Of a stretch of 64,000 nucleotides of DNA, positions 8,248 through 16,651 are shown in pieces (within the stretch, counting starts at the first letter, position 1; the number at the start of each line of letters is the position of its first letter). Location of the stretch: the NCBI GenBank assembly GCA_964427415.1, contig CAYRUH010000001.1:124001-188000 (forward strand). The letters run 5' to 3'. Below the pieces are notes generated by a model. It was not told where the DNA came from and searched no databases. It saw only the letters and a list, made by a program, of their open reading frames with translations. The stretch comes from Lentisalinibacter sp964427415. GTDB lineage: Bacteria; Pseudomonadota; Gammaproteobacteria; Steroidobacterales; Woeseiaceae. The position numbers and the translations under genes are program-made.

Positions 8248-9435
8248 TCAGCCGGCTACCGCCCGCAGGTCGCCCCGCGCAGCCAGACCGTCCAGCGCCC
8301 GCTCGAGGTCGCCGATCAGGTCCGCCGCGGACTCGATGCCGACGCTCAACCGAATCAGGCTGTCGCCGATCCCGGCCGCGGTGCGCGCCTCCGGCGTCAT
8401 CGGCGCATGGGTCATCGTCGCCGGGTGGCAGACCAGGCTCTCGACCCCACCCAGGGACTCAGCGAGCGAGAAATGGACGAGGCCTTCCGCGATGCAGCGG
8501 GCATCCTCCGTGCCGCCCCTGAGCTCGAAACTGACCATACCGCCGAAACCGTTCTGCTGACCCGCGGCGATCAGGTGGCCGGGATGACTATCCAGCCCCG
8601 GGTAGAAAACCCGCGCCACCTGCTCGTGACCCGCCAGGAACGCCGCGAGCGCCGCCGCATTCTCCTCGTGCTGACGCATCCGGGCGAACAGCGTGCGCAC
8701 ACCTCGCAGCGTGAGATAGCTGTCGAAAGGAGCTCCCGTTATGCCAATACAATTCGCCCAGTCGACGAGTTCCGATGCCAGCGTTTCATCGCCGGCGATC
8801 ACTGCCCCGCCGACCACGTCGCTGTGGCCGTTCAGGTACTTGGTAGTCGAATGGACCACGATATCGGCGCCGAGGGCCAGCGGCTGCTGCAGTGCCGGCG
8901 ACAGGAAAGTGTTGTCGACGGCGACCAGGGCACCGCAGTCCCTCGCCAGGCCGACGACCCGGCTGATATCCGTGATGCGCAGCAACGGGTTGCTTGGCGT
9001 CTCCACCCAGATCAGCCGCGGCCCGCGGCTGCAGGCCTCCTCCAGCGCGCACACGTCGGTCTGGTCGATGAACGCCACCTCGAACGCGCCGCGGTCCGCG
9101 AGATTGCGGAACAGGCGGAAGCTGCCGCCATAGCAATCGTGGGGCGCGATCAGCAGGTCGCCCGGCCGCAGCAGCTGGCAGACGAGTGTGATGGCCGACA
9201 TCCCGGACGCCGTCACGACGGCGCCGGCGCCGCCTTCCAGTTCCGTCAGAGCCCGACCGAGCGCGTCCCGGGTGGGATTGCCGCTGCGCGTATAGTCGTA
9301 CTGCCGCGGCTGGCCGAAACCCTCGAAAGTGTAGTTGGAAGACAGGTGCAGCGGCGGGACCACGGCGCCGTGCTGGGCATCGGATTCCAGCGCCGCGCGG
9401 ACAGCCTGGGTCGCACTGTGGGGGCCTTGTGTCAT
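8248..9435 (-). CDS. metB: Cystathionine gamma-synthase
   Basis: PLP enzyme (395 aa) joining cysteine to O-acylhomoserine to give cystathionine. The PLP lysine is K199 in HSTTKYLNGHSDVVGG. VVPPLHLSSNYTF, APHDCYGGS and NTFLSPALQQPLALGAD closely follow the E. coli MetB pattern; a cystathionine gamma-lyase role remains possible since the two subfamilies resemble each other. The start is ATG 9435 behind CGGAGAAC, which can be masked by an upstream complement. It is first gene after a SAM-I riboswitch, and metY starts 57 bases downstream. Confidence 0.92.
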   Translation of the reverse strand: MTQGPHSATQAVRAALESDAQHGAVVPPLHLSSNYTFEGFGQPRQYDYTRSGNPTRDALGRALTELEGGAGAVVTASGMSAITLVCQLLRPGDLLIAPHDCYGGSFRLFRNLADRGAFEVAFIDQTDVCALEEACSRGPRLIWVETPSNPLLRITDISRVVGLARDCGALVAVDNTFLSPALQQPLALGADIVVHSTTKYLNGHSDVVGGAVIAGDETLASELVDWANCIGITGAPFDSYLTLRGVRTLFARMRQHEENAAALAAFLAGHEQVARVFYPGLDSHPGHLIAAGQQNGFGGMVSFELRGGTEDARCIAEGLVHFSLAESLGGVESLVCHPATMTHAPMTPEARTAAGIGDSLIRLSVGIESAADLIGDLERALDGLAARGDLRAVAG

Positions 9436-9439
9436 GGAC

Positions 9440-9492
9440 GTTCTCCGTACTGATCACGGGCCCGGCACTCAGGCCGCCACTCTGCGGAGAAC
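9440..9492 (-). promoter_or_regulatory. Possible Shine-Dalgarno sequestering hairpin of the met leader
   Basis: Reading the minus strand, GTTCTCCG (9492-9485) is the perfect complement of CGGAGAAC (9447-9440), which contains the metB ribosome binding site. The helix would lie between the SAM-I aptamer and the metB start, and no U-tract terminator is evident there. This suggests translational control, but competing pairings were not computed. Confidence 0.6.
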
Positions 9493-9539
9493 TCGAGGAA
9501 GGTGCCTCGCCCATCGGTATCGCTACCGCTGCTCGGACA

Positions 9540-9658
9540 CTCATCTTTCGCTCAGCACACTTCGCGTACTGCCGCAGGAGTTGGCACCTTTTCAGGCTGG
9601 TTAGGCCTGAAGGTTGCCCCGGCGTCGTCGGGCCCTTCCCTCAGCCGGTCTCGATGAG
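9540..9658 (-). ncRNA. SAM-I (S-box) riboswitch controlling metB-metY-metX
   Basis: On the minus strand the P1 arms CTCATC (9658-9653) and GATGAG (9545-9540) enclose the conserved S-box core. Its elements in order are GAGGGA-like GAGGGAAGGGCCCGA, CCGGGGCAACC, AGCCTGAAAAGGTGCCAA, CTCCTGC and CGAAAGATGAG. Order and spacing match the aptamer's four-way junction. SAM-I is common in Firmicutes and less common in Gammaproteobacteria. High SAM should lower expression of the three downstream methionine genes. Confidence 0.95.
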
Positions 9659-9773
9659 TAACCCGAATATAGTAGCGGCCGGCCGCCGCCGTCAACGGTT
9701 GTTTGGTTACATGGGAAAGCGTTGCGCCGGCCGGCTCGCTTCCCGGACGCAGCGGGTTGACCCGGCCTCTCTT

Positions 9774-9804
9774 TTGCATTAACGTAATAGCACGTTAATA
9801 CATT
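9774..9804 (+). promoter_or_regulatory. Candidate promoter and palindromic operator before trpR-like gene and his operon
   Basis: A perfect inverted repeat, ATTAACGT (9778-9785) and ACGTTAAT (9792-9799) with a 6-base spacer, ends 13 bases before the TrpR-like gene. TTGCAT at 9774 and AT-rich hexamers such as TTAATA (9795) or TACATT (9799) could be -35 and -10 elements with imperfect spacing. The palindrome overlaps them, as a repressor site would. Binding by the adjacent TrpR-like protein is inference. Confidence 0.6.
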
Positions 9805-9812
9805 GATACACT

Positions 9813-10121
9813 ATGAAACCCAACCGCGAGACCAGCGCGCGCCGGGCGGCGCGGGAAAAGGCGGCGCTGTGCGATGCCCTGGTCGCCATGCGCGGAGCCG
9901 ACGAGATGCGCGCGCTGCTCGACGACCTGTGCACGCCGGCCGAGCTGCAGGCACTCGTCGACCGCTGGCGTGTGGTGCAACTGCTCGACGAAGGTCTGCC
10001 CTATCGCCGGATCAACGAGCTGACCGGCGTCAGCGTGACCACCATCGGCCGGGTGGCCCGGTTTCTGGCCGACGGCTCCGGCGGCTACCGCACGGCGCTG
10101 GAGCGAACCCGCAAGGACTGA
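9813..10121 (+). CDS. TrpR-related DNA-binding protein (YerC/YecD type)
   Basis: A 102-aa protein with the TrpR fold. The helix-turn-helix is in the C-terminal half (YRRINELTGVSVTTIGRVARFL, about residues 64-85), preceded by the LLDDLCTPAELQALVDRW segment typical of this subfamily. Such proteins often precede his genes, but their ligand is not established. It is divergent from the methionine operon and 38 bases before hisG. With a palindrome overlapping its putative promoter, autogenous control of itself and the his operon is a reasonable inference. The true tryptophan repressor is less likely, as no trp genes are nearby. Confidence 0.85.
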   Translation: MKPNRETSARRAAREKAALCDALVAMRGADEMRALLDDLCTPAELQALVDRWRVVQLLDEGLPYRRINELTGVSVTTIGRVARFLADGSGGYRTALERTRKD

Positions 10122-10158
10122 TACGGAGCCGCCGACGCGCCTCCCCGAGGAACCCCGA

Positions 10159-11061
10159 ATGCAGAGCGAAACCCCGCGGCTGAAGATCGCGATCCAGAAA
10201 TCCGGGCGGCTGACCGAGCACTGTCTCGATCTCCTGTCCCGGTGCGGACTGAAGTACACCCAGAGCAAGGACCAGCTGTTCTGCTTCGGCGAGAACATGC
10301 CGATCGATATCCTGCTGGTGCGCGACGACGACATCCCCGGCCTGGTCGCCGACGACGTCTGCGACCTCGGCATCGCGGGGCTGAACGTGATCCACGAGAA
10401 ACGTCTGCACGGTGACGGTAACGGCGCCGTGGCGAACTTCGAGGTCATCCGTGGACTGGACTTCGGTCACTGCCGGCTGTGCATCGCCGCTCCGGAAGAC
10501 CTGCCCTACGAAGGCCCGGCCTCCCTCGCCGGACGGCGCATCGCGACCAGCTATCCGGGTGTCCTCGCGGGCTTCCTGCGGGAGGCCGGCATCGAGGCCG
10601 AGATCGTCCACTTCTCCGGCGCGGTGGAGATCGCCCCCCGGCTGGGGCGGGCCGACTTCATCTGCGACCTGGTTTCCACCGGCTCCACCCTGGCCGCCAA
10701 CCAGCTGCGCGAGGTGGAAACCGTGTTAGAGAGCGAGGCGGCGCTGATCCGCACCGCCGCCGAACTGACGCCGGCGAAGACGGAGTGGATCGAACGTCTG
10801 CTGATGCGCATCGAGGGCGTGCAGCAGGTGCGCGAGAGCAAGTACATCATGCTGCACGCGCCGCGCAGCGCGCTGACCGAGATCACACGGTTGCTGCCGG
10901 GATCCGAGGCGCCCACCATACTGCCGCTCGAGGGGCGCGATGACCGGGTCGCCGTGCACGCAGTGTGCCGTGAGAACGTATTCTGGGAGACCCTCGAGAA
11001 CCTGAAGGAAGCCGGCGCCAGCGCCATGCTGGTGCTGCCGGTTGAGAAGATGCTCGCCTGA
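10159..11061 (+). CDS. hisG: ATP phosphoribosyltransferase, long form
   Basis: First step of histidine synthesis, joining ATP and PRPP. At 300 aa it is the long form, with periplasmic-binding-like catalytic lobes (DLGIAGLNVI near residue 76; DLVSTGSTLAANQL near 172) and a C-terminal ACT-like regulatory domain (about 220-300). It does not need HisZ, which is absent here, and should be feedback-inhibited by histidine. Its stop overlaps an in-frame ATG of hisD, but hisD more likely starts 30 bases later. Confidence 0.96.
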   Translation: MQSETPRLKIAIQKSGRLTEHCLDLLSRCGLKYTQSKDQLFCFGENMPIDILLVRDDDIPGLVADDVCDLGIAGLNVIHEKRLHGDGNGAVANFEVIRGLDFGHCRLCIAAPEDLPYEGPASLAGRRIATSYPGVLAGFLREAGIEAEIVHFSGAVEIAPRLGRADFICDLVSTGSTLAANQLREVETVLESEAALIRTAAELTPAKTEWIERLLMRIEGVQQVRESKYIMLHAPRSALTEITRLLPGSEAPTILPLEGRDDRVAVHAVCRENVFWETLENLKEAGASAMLVLPVEKMLA

Positions 11062-11090
11062 TGCGGAACGGAAAACAGACGGAGCCGACC

Positions 11091-12410
11091 ATGTCCCTGA
11101 CCCTTTATCGATGGAACGAACTCGACGACGGCGAGCGCGAGGCGTTGCTCAGGCGGCCGGCGGTCGCCGCCGGCGCCAAGGTGGAAGCCACCGTACGGGA
11201 TATCCTGACCGCCGTGCGCGCGCAGGGCGATAGCGCCGTGCGCCGTCTGACCCGCGAACTGGATCGGGCCGCGATCGACGATCTGCGTGTTCCGGAACAG
11301 GCCTTCGCGGCCGCAGAGGCCGGCATCGGTCGCGAGGCGGTCGCCGCCATCGACCGTGCCATCGAGACGGTCGGGCGCTTCCACCGCGCCCAGCTGCCGG
11401 AACCGGTGCGTGTGGAGACGGCGCCGGGCGTGGTCTGCGAACGGCTCAGCCATCCCCTGGACGCGGTGGGACTGTACGTTCCGGCCGGCACGGCACCCCT
11501 GCCCTCGGCCGCCATCATGCTGGCCGTCCCGGCAACGATTGCCGGGTGTCCCGAGCGCATCCTCTGCACGCCGCCGCGCGCCGACGGCACGGCGGACCCG
11601 GCGGTGCTGGTGGCTGCGCGGCGGGCCGGCGCCACTGCCGTCTACCGCATGGGCGGAGCGCAGGCCATCGCCGCCATGGCCTACGGGACCGAGTCCGTGC
11701 CGCGGGTGAACAAGATCTTCGGCCCCGGCAATGCCTGGGTCACGGCCGCCAAGAGCCTGGTGGCGGCGGACCCGGATGGCGCCGCCCTGGATATGCCGGC
11801 AGGACCCTCGGAGGTGCTGGTCATCGCCGACGGCGACGCGGACCCGGCCTTCGTCGCCTCGGACCTGCTGTCCCAGGCGGAGCACGGACCGGATTCCCAG
11901 GTCTTCCTGGTGACGCCGGACACCGCGCTGGCTGCAGCCGTGGCCGCCGCGCTGGAGGAGCAGACCGAGGCGCTGGGCCGCGGCAGCATCGTGCGCGAGG
12001 CCCTGTCCCACAGCGCCGTCATCGTCGTCGACGATCTGGCCGAGGCCGTGCGGGTCAGCAACGCCTACGCGCCGGAGCACCTGATCGTGCAGGCGGCGGA
12101 CGCCCGCGGCTGGCTGCCGCGCATCCGCAATGCCGGCTCGGTCTTCCTGGGCCCGTGGACGCCGGAGTCCATGGGCGATTACTGCAGCGGCACCAACCAC
12201 GTGCTGCCCACCTACGGTTACGCCCGCACCTACAGCGGCCTCGGCGTCGAGCAGTTCCTGCGCCACATGACGGTGCAGGAACTGAGCGCCGCCGGCCTGG
12301 AGGGACTCGGACCCACCGCGGTAACCCTCGCCGACCTCGAGGGGCTGGACGCCCATGCACGGGCGGTCACCCTGCGTCTCGAGAAGATACGCCGGCGGAC
12401 GGTCGCATGA
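11091..12410 (+). CDS. hisD: Histidinol dehydrogenase
   Basis: Zinc enzyme (439 aa from this start) performing the last two NAD-dependent oxidations from histidinol to histidine. Visible motifs are VPGG-like VPAGTAPLPSA, GPGNAWVTAAK, DMPAGPSEVLV and the zinc-ligand region LSQAEHGPDSQ. GTNHVLPTYG lies near the C-terminus. ATG 11091 was chosen because CGGAG lies 6 bases upstream and MSLTLYRW matches the usual N-terminus; an earlier ATG at 11061, overlapping the hisG stop, would add 10 residues. It overlaps hisC by four bases. Confidence 0.96.
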   Translation: MSLTLYRWNELDDGEREALLRRPAVAAGAKVEATVRDILTAVRAQGDSAVRRLTRELDRAAIDDLRVPEQAFAAAEAGIGREAVAAIDRAIETVGRFHRAQLPEPVRVETAPGVVCERLSHPLDAVGLYVPAGTAPLPSAAIMLAVPATIAGCPERILCTPPRADGTADPAVLVAARRAGATAVYRMGGAQAIAAMAYGTESVPRVNKIFGPGNAWVTAAKSLVAADPDGAALDMPAGPSEVLVIADGDADPAFVASDLLSQAEHGPDSQVFLVTPDTALAAAVAAALEEQTEALGRGSIVREALSHSAVIVVDDLAEAVRVSNAYAPEHLIVQAADARGWLPRIRNAGSVFLGPWTPESMGDYCSGTNHVLPTYGYARTYSGLGVEQFLRHMTVQELSAAGLEGLGPTAVTLADLEGLDAHARAVTLRLEKIRRRTVA

Positions 12411-13480
12411 GCGAGGCGGTGCTCGCACTCGCGCGGCCGGAGATCCGGGCGCTGAAGGCCTATCAGCCGGCCGGTTATGAGCCCGACGCCGTGCGTCTCA
12501 ATGCCAACGAGGCGCCCTGGCGGGCGGGCGGCGACGACAGCGAACGCGGCCTGAACCGCTATCCCGAGGCCCGGCCGGGGGCATTGACCGCCCTGCTCGC
12601 CGACCACTACGGGGCCAGCCCGGAGGAGACCTTCGTCACCCGCGGAACCAGCGAGGCCATCGACCTGCTGATCCGCTGCTTCTGCCGCCCCGGCCGCGAC
12701 GACATCGTGATCTGCCCACCCACATTCGGCATGTATCAGGTCTACGCGGACATCCAGAACGCAGGCGTACGGCGGGTGCCGCTGCTCGCCCCGGCGTTTC
12801 GCACCGACGCGCAGAGTATCCTGACGGACTGGGACGAGCGCTGCCGTCTGCTGTTCCTTACCTCGCCCAACAATCCCACCGGCAACAGCATCCCCCCGGC
12901 AGTGATCGCCGGGCTGTGCGAGGGACTCGCCGGTCGCGGGCTCGTCGTGCTGGATGCCGCCTACATCGAGTTCGGCGGCGCCGACCCGTGTCCCGCCCTG
13001 CTGTGCGAACACGACAACCTGGTAGTGCTGCGCACCCTGTCGAAGGCCTACGGACTCGCCGGTGCGCGCTGCGGCGTCGCGCTCGGCCGCACGGCCGTCA
13101 TGCGCCTGCTGGGCAAGGTGATGCCGCCTTACGCCATCCCGACGCCGACGGTCGAGGCAGCTACTGCCGCCGTGGTGAACGAGTCTTTCCGCATCATGCC
13201 GGAACGCATCCGCGCACTCTGTGCAGAGCGCGAGCGCATCCGCGAGGCACTGAAAACCTGCCCCGGCGTCCTGCAGGTGTGGCCCAGCGACGCCAACTTC
13301 CTGCTGGTGCGGTTCCGCGACAGCGTCGAGGCCCTGGCGCGCGCCCGGGATGCCGGCCTGCTGCTGCGGGACTTCGGCGGCGAACCGGGTCTCGAAAATT
13401 GCCTGCGCATCACCATCGGCGAGACCGCGGACAATGATCGGCTGCTCGCGGCCCTGGGCCGCCGGGCGGTGCATGCATGA
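12407..13480 (+). CDS. hisC: Histidinol-phosphate aminotransferase
   Basis: Class I/II PLP aminotransferase (357 aa) converting imidazole acetol-phosphate to histidinol phosphate. LNANEAPW near residue 30 and SPNNPTGN near 155 are family motifs, and K213 in LSKAYGLAGARCG holds PLP. The start overlaps the hisD stop as ATGA and the stop overlaps the hisB start in the same way, giving a chain of coupled genes. Confidence 0.96.
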   Translation: MSEAVLALARPEIRALKAYQPAGYEPDAVRLNANEAPWRAGGDDSERGLNRYPEARPGALTALLADHYGASPEETFVTRGTSEAIDLLIRCFCRPGRDDIVICPPTFGMYQVYADIQNAGVRRVPLLAPAFRTDAQSILTDWDERCRLLFLTSPNNPTGNSIPPAVIAGLCEGLAGRGLVVLDAAYIEFGGADPCPALLCEHDNLVVLRTLSKAYGLAGARCGVALGRTAVMRLLGKVMPPYAIPTPTVEAATAAVVNESFRIMPERIRALCAERERIREALKTCPGVLQVWPSDANFLLVRFRDSVEALARARDAGLLLRDFGGEPGLENCLRITIGETADNDRLLAALGRRAVHA

Positions 13481-14544
13481 GCGGCCTCCGGGTCCTGTTC
13501 GTCGACCGGGACGGCACCCTGATCGAGGAGCCTGCCGACGAGCAGGTGGATTGCCTCGACAAGGTGCGCCTGGTGGCGGGCGTCATCCCCGCCCTGTTGC
13601 GCCTGAAGGCCGCCGGCTATCGCTTCGTGCTGGTCTCCAACCAGGACGGCCTGGGCACCGAGTCCTTCCCCGAGACCGATTTCCGGGGAGCCCATGAGCA
13701 CATGCGGGCGCTGTTTGCCAGCCAGGGCATTAACTTCGACGAGGAGTTCATCTGCCCCCACGTCGAGGCGGACGGCTGCGCCTGCCGCAAACCCGCCACC
13801 GGGCTGCTGACCCGTTACCTGGCGGCGAATACGCTGGATCTCGAGCGCAGCGCCGTTATCGGCGACCGCGACACCGACGTCCGGCTGGCCGAGGCGATCG
13901 GCATCCCGGGCCTGCGTCTGGGCGAGGACGGCCTGGACTGGTCCGGGATCGCCCACCGGCTGTGCGCCCTGCCCCGCCGGGCGAGCGTGACGCGCCATAC
14001 GAGGGAGACGCGCATCACCGCCGACGTGGACCTGGACCGCGAAGGCGCCACCCGTATCGCCACCGGCATCGGCTTCTTCGACCACATGCTGGAGCAGATC
14101 GCCACCCACGGCGGCTTCTCGCTGCGGCTCAGCTGCGACGGCGACCTGCACGTCGACGAGCATCACAGTGTCGAGGACGTGGCCCTCGCCCTCGGCGAAG
14201 CCATGCGGGAAGCGCTCGGCGACAAGCGCGGCATCGGCCGCTTCGGTTTCGTGCTGCCCATGGACGAAGCCCAGGCCCGTATCGCGCTGGACCTCTCCGG
14301 CCGGCCATATTTCGTCTTCCGCGGCGCATTCCCGCGAGACCGGGTGGGCGAGCTGCCCACCGAGATGGTCATCCATTTCTTCCGCTCCCTGGCCGATGCG
14401 CTGCGCGCCACACTGCATATCGAGGTGGAGGGCGAGAACGCCCATCACATGGTGGAGATCTGCTTCAAGGGCCTCGGCCGCACGCTACGCCAGGCGCTGC
14501 GTATCGAGGGAGACGCGCTGCCTTCCTCAAAGGGGACGCTGTAG
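13477..14544 (+). CDS. hisB: Bifunctional histidinol-phosphatase / imidazoleglycerol-phosphate dehydratase
   Basis: A two-domain protein of 355 aa. The N-terminal HAD phosphatase (about 1-165) shows VDRDGTLIEE with the catalytic Asp pair and a Cys/His zinc loop (CPHVEADGCACRKP). The C-terminal dehydratase (about 170-355) has GFFDHMLEQIATHGG and DEHHSVEDVALALG metal motifs. The fusion is typical of gammaproteobacterial his operons. It overlaps hisC by four bases; hisH starts two bases after its stop. Confidence 0.97.
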   Translation: MSGLRVLFVDRDGTLIEEPADEQVDCLDKVRLVAGVIPALLRLKAAGYRFVLVSNQDGLGTESFPETDFRGAHEHMRALFASQGINFDEEFICPHVEADGCACRKPATGLLTRYLAANTLDLERSAVIGDRDTDVRLAEAIGIPGLRLGEDGLDWSGIAHRLCALPRRASVTRHTRETRITADVDLDREGATRIATGIGFFDHMLEQIATHGGFSLRLSCDGDLHVDEHHSVEDVALALGEAMREALGDKRGIGRFGFVLPMDEAQARIALDLSGRPYFVFRGAFPRDRVGELPTEMVIHFFRSLADALRATLHIEVEGENAHHMVEICFKGLGRTLRQALRIEGDALPSSKGTL

Positions 14545-14546
14545 TC

Positions 14547-15161
14547 ATGGCAGGCAAGCACGCTACCGACGTCGTGATCGTCGGCTCCGGCGGTGCCAAC
14601 ATCGCCTCACTGACCGGGGCGTTGGAGCGCCTCGGCGCTGATGCCACGCTCAGCACCGACGCCGCCGAGATCCGCGCCGCGCGGGCGGTGATACTCCCGG
14701 GCGTCGGCGCCGCCGCGGATGCCATGGCGCGGCTCGACTCCTTCGGCCTCGACGCCCTCCTGCCGACGCTGGAGCAGCCCGTGCTCGGCGTCTGTCTCGG
14801 CATGCAGCTGCTGGCCACCGGATCCGCGGAGGACGATGCGCACTGCCTCGGCGTGGTCCCCGGGCGCGCCCGGCGACTGCCCGCCTCGCCCGACCTGCCT
14901 GTGCCGCACATGGGCTGGAACCGGGTGCGCAAGGAGGGCGACTCGGTACTTCTGCGGGACGTGCCGGACGGTGCGCATTTCTATTTTATCCACAGCTACG
15001 CACTGCCGCTCGCGGATACCACCACCGGGCGCACGCAATACGGAAGCGAGTTCACGGCCGTCTTCGAAAGCGGCAATTTCTTCGCCACCCAGTTCCACCC
15101 GGAGCGTTCTTCCGTCCACGGCGCGACCGTACTCAGGAACTTCCTGGAGCACGCGCTGTGA
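14547..15161 (+). CDS. hisH: Imidazole glycerol phosphate synthase, glutaminase subunit
   Basis: Class I glutamine amidotransferase (204 aa) supplying ammonia to HisF. The nucleophile is C83 in GVCLGMQLL; the His-Glu pair lies in QFHPERSS near residue 186. AAAGGGG upstream of ATG 14547 serves as ribosome binding site. Its stop overlaps the hisA GTG start (GTGA). HisH and HisF work as a dimer, so coordinated translation matters. Confidence 0.96.
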   Translation: MAGKHATDVVIVGSGGANIASLTGALERLGADATLSTDAAEIRAARAVILPGVGAAADAMARLDSFGLDALLPTLEQPVLGVCLGMQLLATGSAEDDAHCLGVVPGRARRLPASPDLPVPHMGWNRVRKEGDSVLLRDVPDGAHFYFIHSYALPLADTTTGRTQYGSEFTAVFESGNFFATQFHPERSSVHGATVLRNFLEHAL

Positions 15162-15898
15162 TCGTGATGCCGGCCATCGATCTGCGCGGCGGGCGCTGCG
15201 TGCGACTCTACCAGGGGGCGTTCGACGCCGAGACCGGCTACGACCACGACCCGCTGGAGCTGGCACTGGAGTACCAGTCGGCCGGCTGCCGGGAGCTGCA
15301 CGTCGTGGATCTGGACGGGGCCCGCACCGGCGACCCCGCCAATCTGGATATCATCCGCGCGATCGCCACCGGGACGACCATGACCGTGCAGGTGGGCGGC
15401 GGCATCCGTGACCAGGAGCGGCTGGAGCGGCTGCTCGGCTGCGGCGTCGATCGGGTGGTGATCGGCAGCCTGGCGGTGAACCAGCCGGAGACGGTCACGG
15501 GCTGGCTGCGCGAGGCGGGCCCGGAGCGCATCGTGATCGCGCTGGACGTGCGGCTGGACGAACGCGGCATCCCCCGCGTGACCAGCCACGGCTGGACGCG
15601 GGACTCCGAGCTGACCCTCTGGCAGGCGGTGGAACGCTACACGGAGCCCCGACTGCGCCACGTGCTGTGCACCGACATCAGCCGGGACGGCGCGCTGACC
15701 GGACCCAACGTGGATCTGTACGGCGAGTTCGTCGCCCGCTTCCCGGATGTCGGCCTGCAGGCCTCCGGCGGTGTGCGGAACGTGAACGACGTGGACGCAC
15801 TCAGGCGCTGCGGCGCTGCGGCGGCGATCACCGGCAAGGCGCTGCTGGAAGGCACGCTGAGGAGAGAGGAGCTGCGGTCATTCTCGCGCGACGCATAA
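15158..15898 (+). CDS. hisA: Phosphoribosylformimino-5-aminoimidazole carboxamide ribotide isomerase
   Basis: TIM-barrel Amadori isomerase (246 aa), the step before IGP synthase. The half-barrel phosphate-binding signatures are GGGIRD near residue 80 and SGGVRN near 205, and PAIDLRGGRCVRL sits at the N-terminus. The start is GTG 15158, overlapping the hisH stop; ATG 15167 in the same frame would trim three residues. Its 3' end overlaps hisF by 19 bases. Confidence 0.95.
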   Translation: MIVMPAIDLRGGRCVRLYQGAFDAETGYDHDPLELALEYQSAGCRELHVVDLDGARTGDPANLDIIRAIATGTTMTVQVGGGIRDQERLERLLGCGVDRVVIGSLAVNQPETVTGWLREAGPERIVIALDVRLDERGIPRVTSHGWTRDSELTLWQAVERYTEPRLRHVLCTDISRDGALTGPNVDLYGEFVARFPDVGLQASGGVRNVNDVDALRRCGAAAAITGKALLEGTLRREELRSFSRDA

Positions 15899-16647
15899 TC
15901 CCCTGCCTCGACGTCCGCAACGGCCGTGTCGTCAAAGGCGTGCGCTTCCGCAACCACCGCGACGTGGGCGACATCCTCGAACTCGCGCAGCGCTACCGGG
16001 ACGAAGGCGCCGACGAGCTGGTCTTCTACGACATCACGGCGAGCCCCGACGGACGCTCGGTCGACCGCAGCTGGGTCTCCCGGGTGGCGGCCGTGCTCGA
16101 CATCCCGTTCTGCGTGGCCGGCGGCATCCGCAGCCTGGAAGAGGCGGAGAGCGTGCTGAACCGGGGCGCCGACAAGATCTCGATCAACAGCCCGGCGCTG
16201 GCCGATCCGGAACTGATCACGCGCCTCGCCTCCCGCTTCGGCGTGCAGTGCGTGGTGGTGGGCATCGACAGCCGGGAGGAGGACGGCGACTGGTTCGTCT
16301 ACCAGTACACCGGCGACCCGGACCGCACGACGGCGACCCGCCGGCGCACCCTCGACTGGGTGGCCGAGGTGCAACAGCGCGGCGCCGGCGAGATCGTGCT
16401 GAACTGCATGAATCAGGACGGCGTGCGCGAAGGCTATGACCTCGTCCAGCTGGCCGCCGTGCGGGCCGTCTGCGGCACCCCGCTGATCGCCTCCGGCGGC
16501 GCCGGGGCGCCGGAACATTTCCTGGCGGCGTTCGCCGCGGCCCGGGTCGACGGCGCGCTGGCAGCGAGCGTCTTCCACAGCGGCGAGATCCATATCGCGG
16601 AACTGAAGCGCTGGCTGGCCGACCGGGGCGTCGAGATGAGGGTCTGA
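15880..16647 (+). CDS. hisF: Imidazole glycerol phosphate synthase, cyclase subunit (ATT start)
   Basis: TIM-barrel cyclase (255 aa) that uses ammonia from HisH to form imidazole glycerol phosphate and AICAR. The catalytic Asp is in IIPCLDVRNGRVVKG and a second lies in the LNCMNQDG strand. No ATG, GTG or TTG precedes the conserved N-terminus in this frame. The family's usual M-L-A-K/R-R-I-I-P-C aligns with ATT-CTC-GCG-CGA at 15880, and a GAGGAGAGAGGA ribosome binding site ends about 9 bases upstream, inside hisA. ATT is therefore the best start. A sequencing error at this codon is the alternative. Confidence 0.93.
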   Translation: MLARRIIPCLDVRNGRVVKGVRFRNHRDVGDILELAQRYRDEGADELVFYDITASPDGRSVDRSWVSRVAAVLDIPFCVAGGIRSLEEAESVLNRGADKISINSPALADPELITRLASRFGVQCVVVGIDSREEDGDWFVYQYTGDPDRTTATRRRTLDWVAEVQQRGAGEIVLNCMNQDGVREGYDLVQLAAVRAVCGTPLIASGGAGAPEHFLAAFAAARVDGALAASVFHSGEIHIAELKRWLADRGVEMRV

Positions 16648-16651
16648 ACTG

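Noticed and set aside
11061..11090. hisD starting at ATG 11061
   Set aside because: It would add ten residues unlike the family; ATG 11091 has a better placed ribosome binding site.
15895..16647. hisF starting at ATA 15895 or ATC 15898
   Set aside because: These would remove conserved N-terminal residues and lie too far from the ribosome binding site; ATT 15880 fits better.
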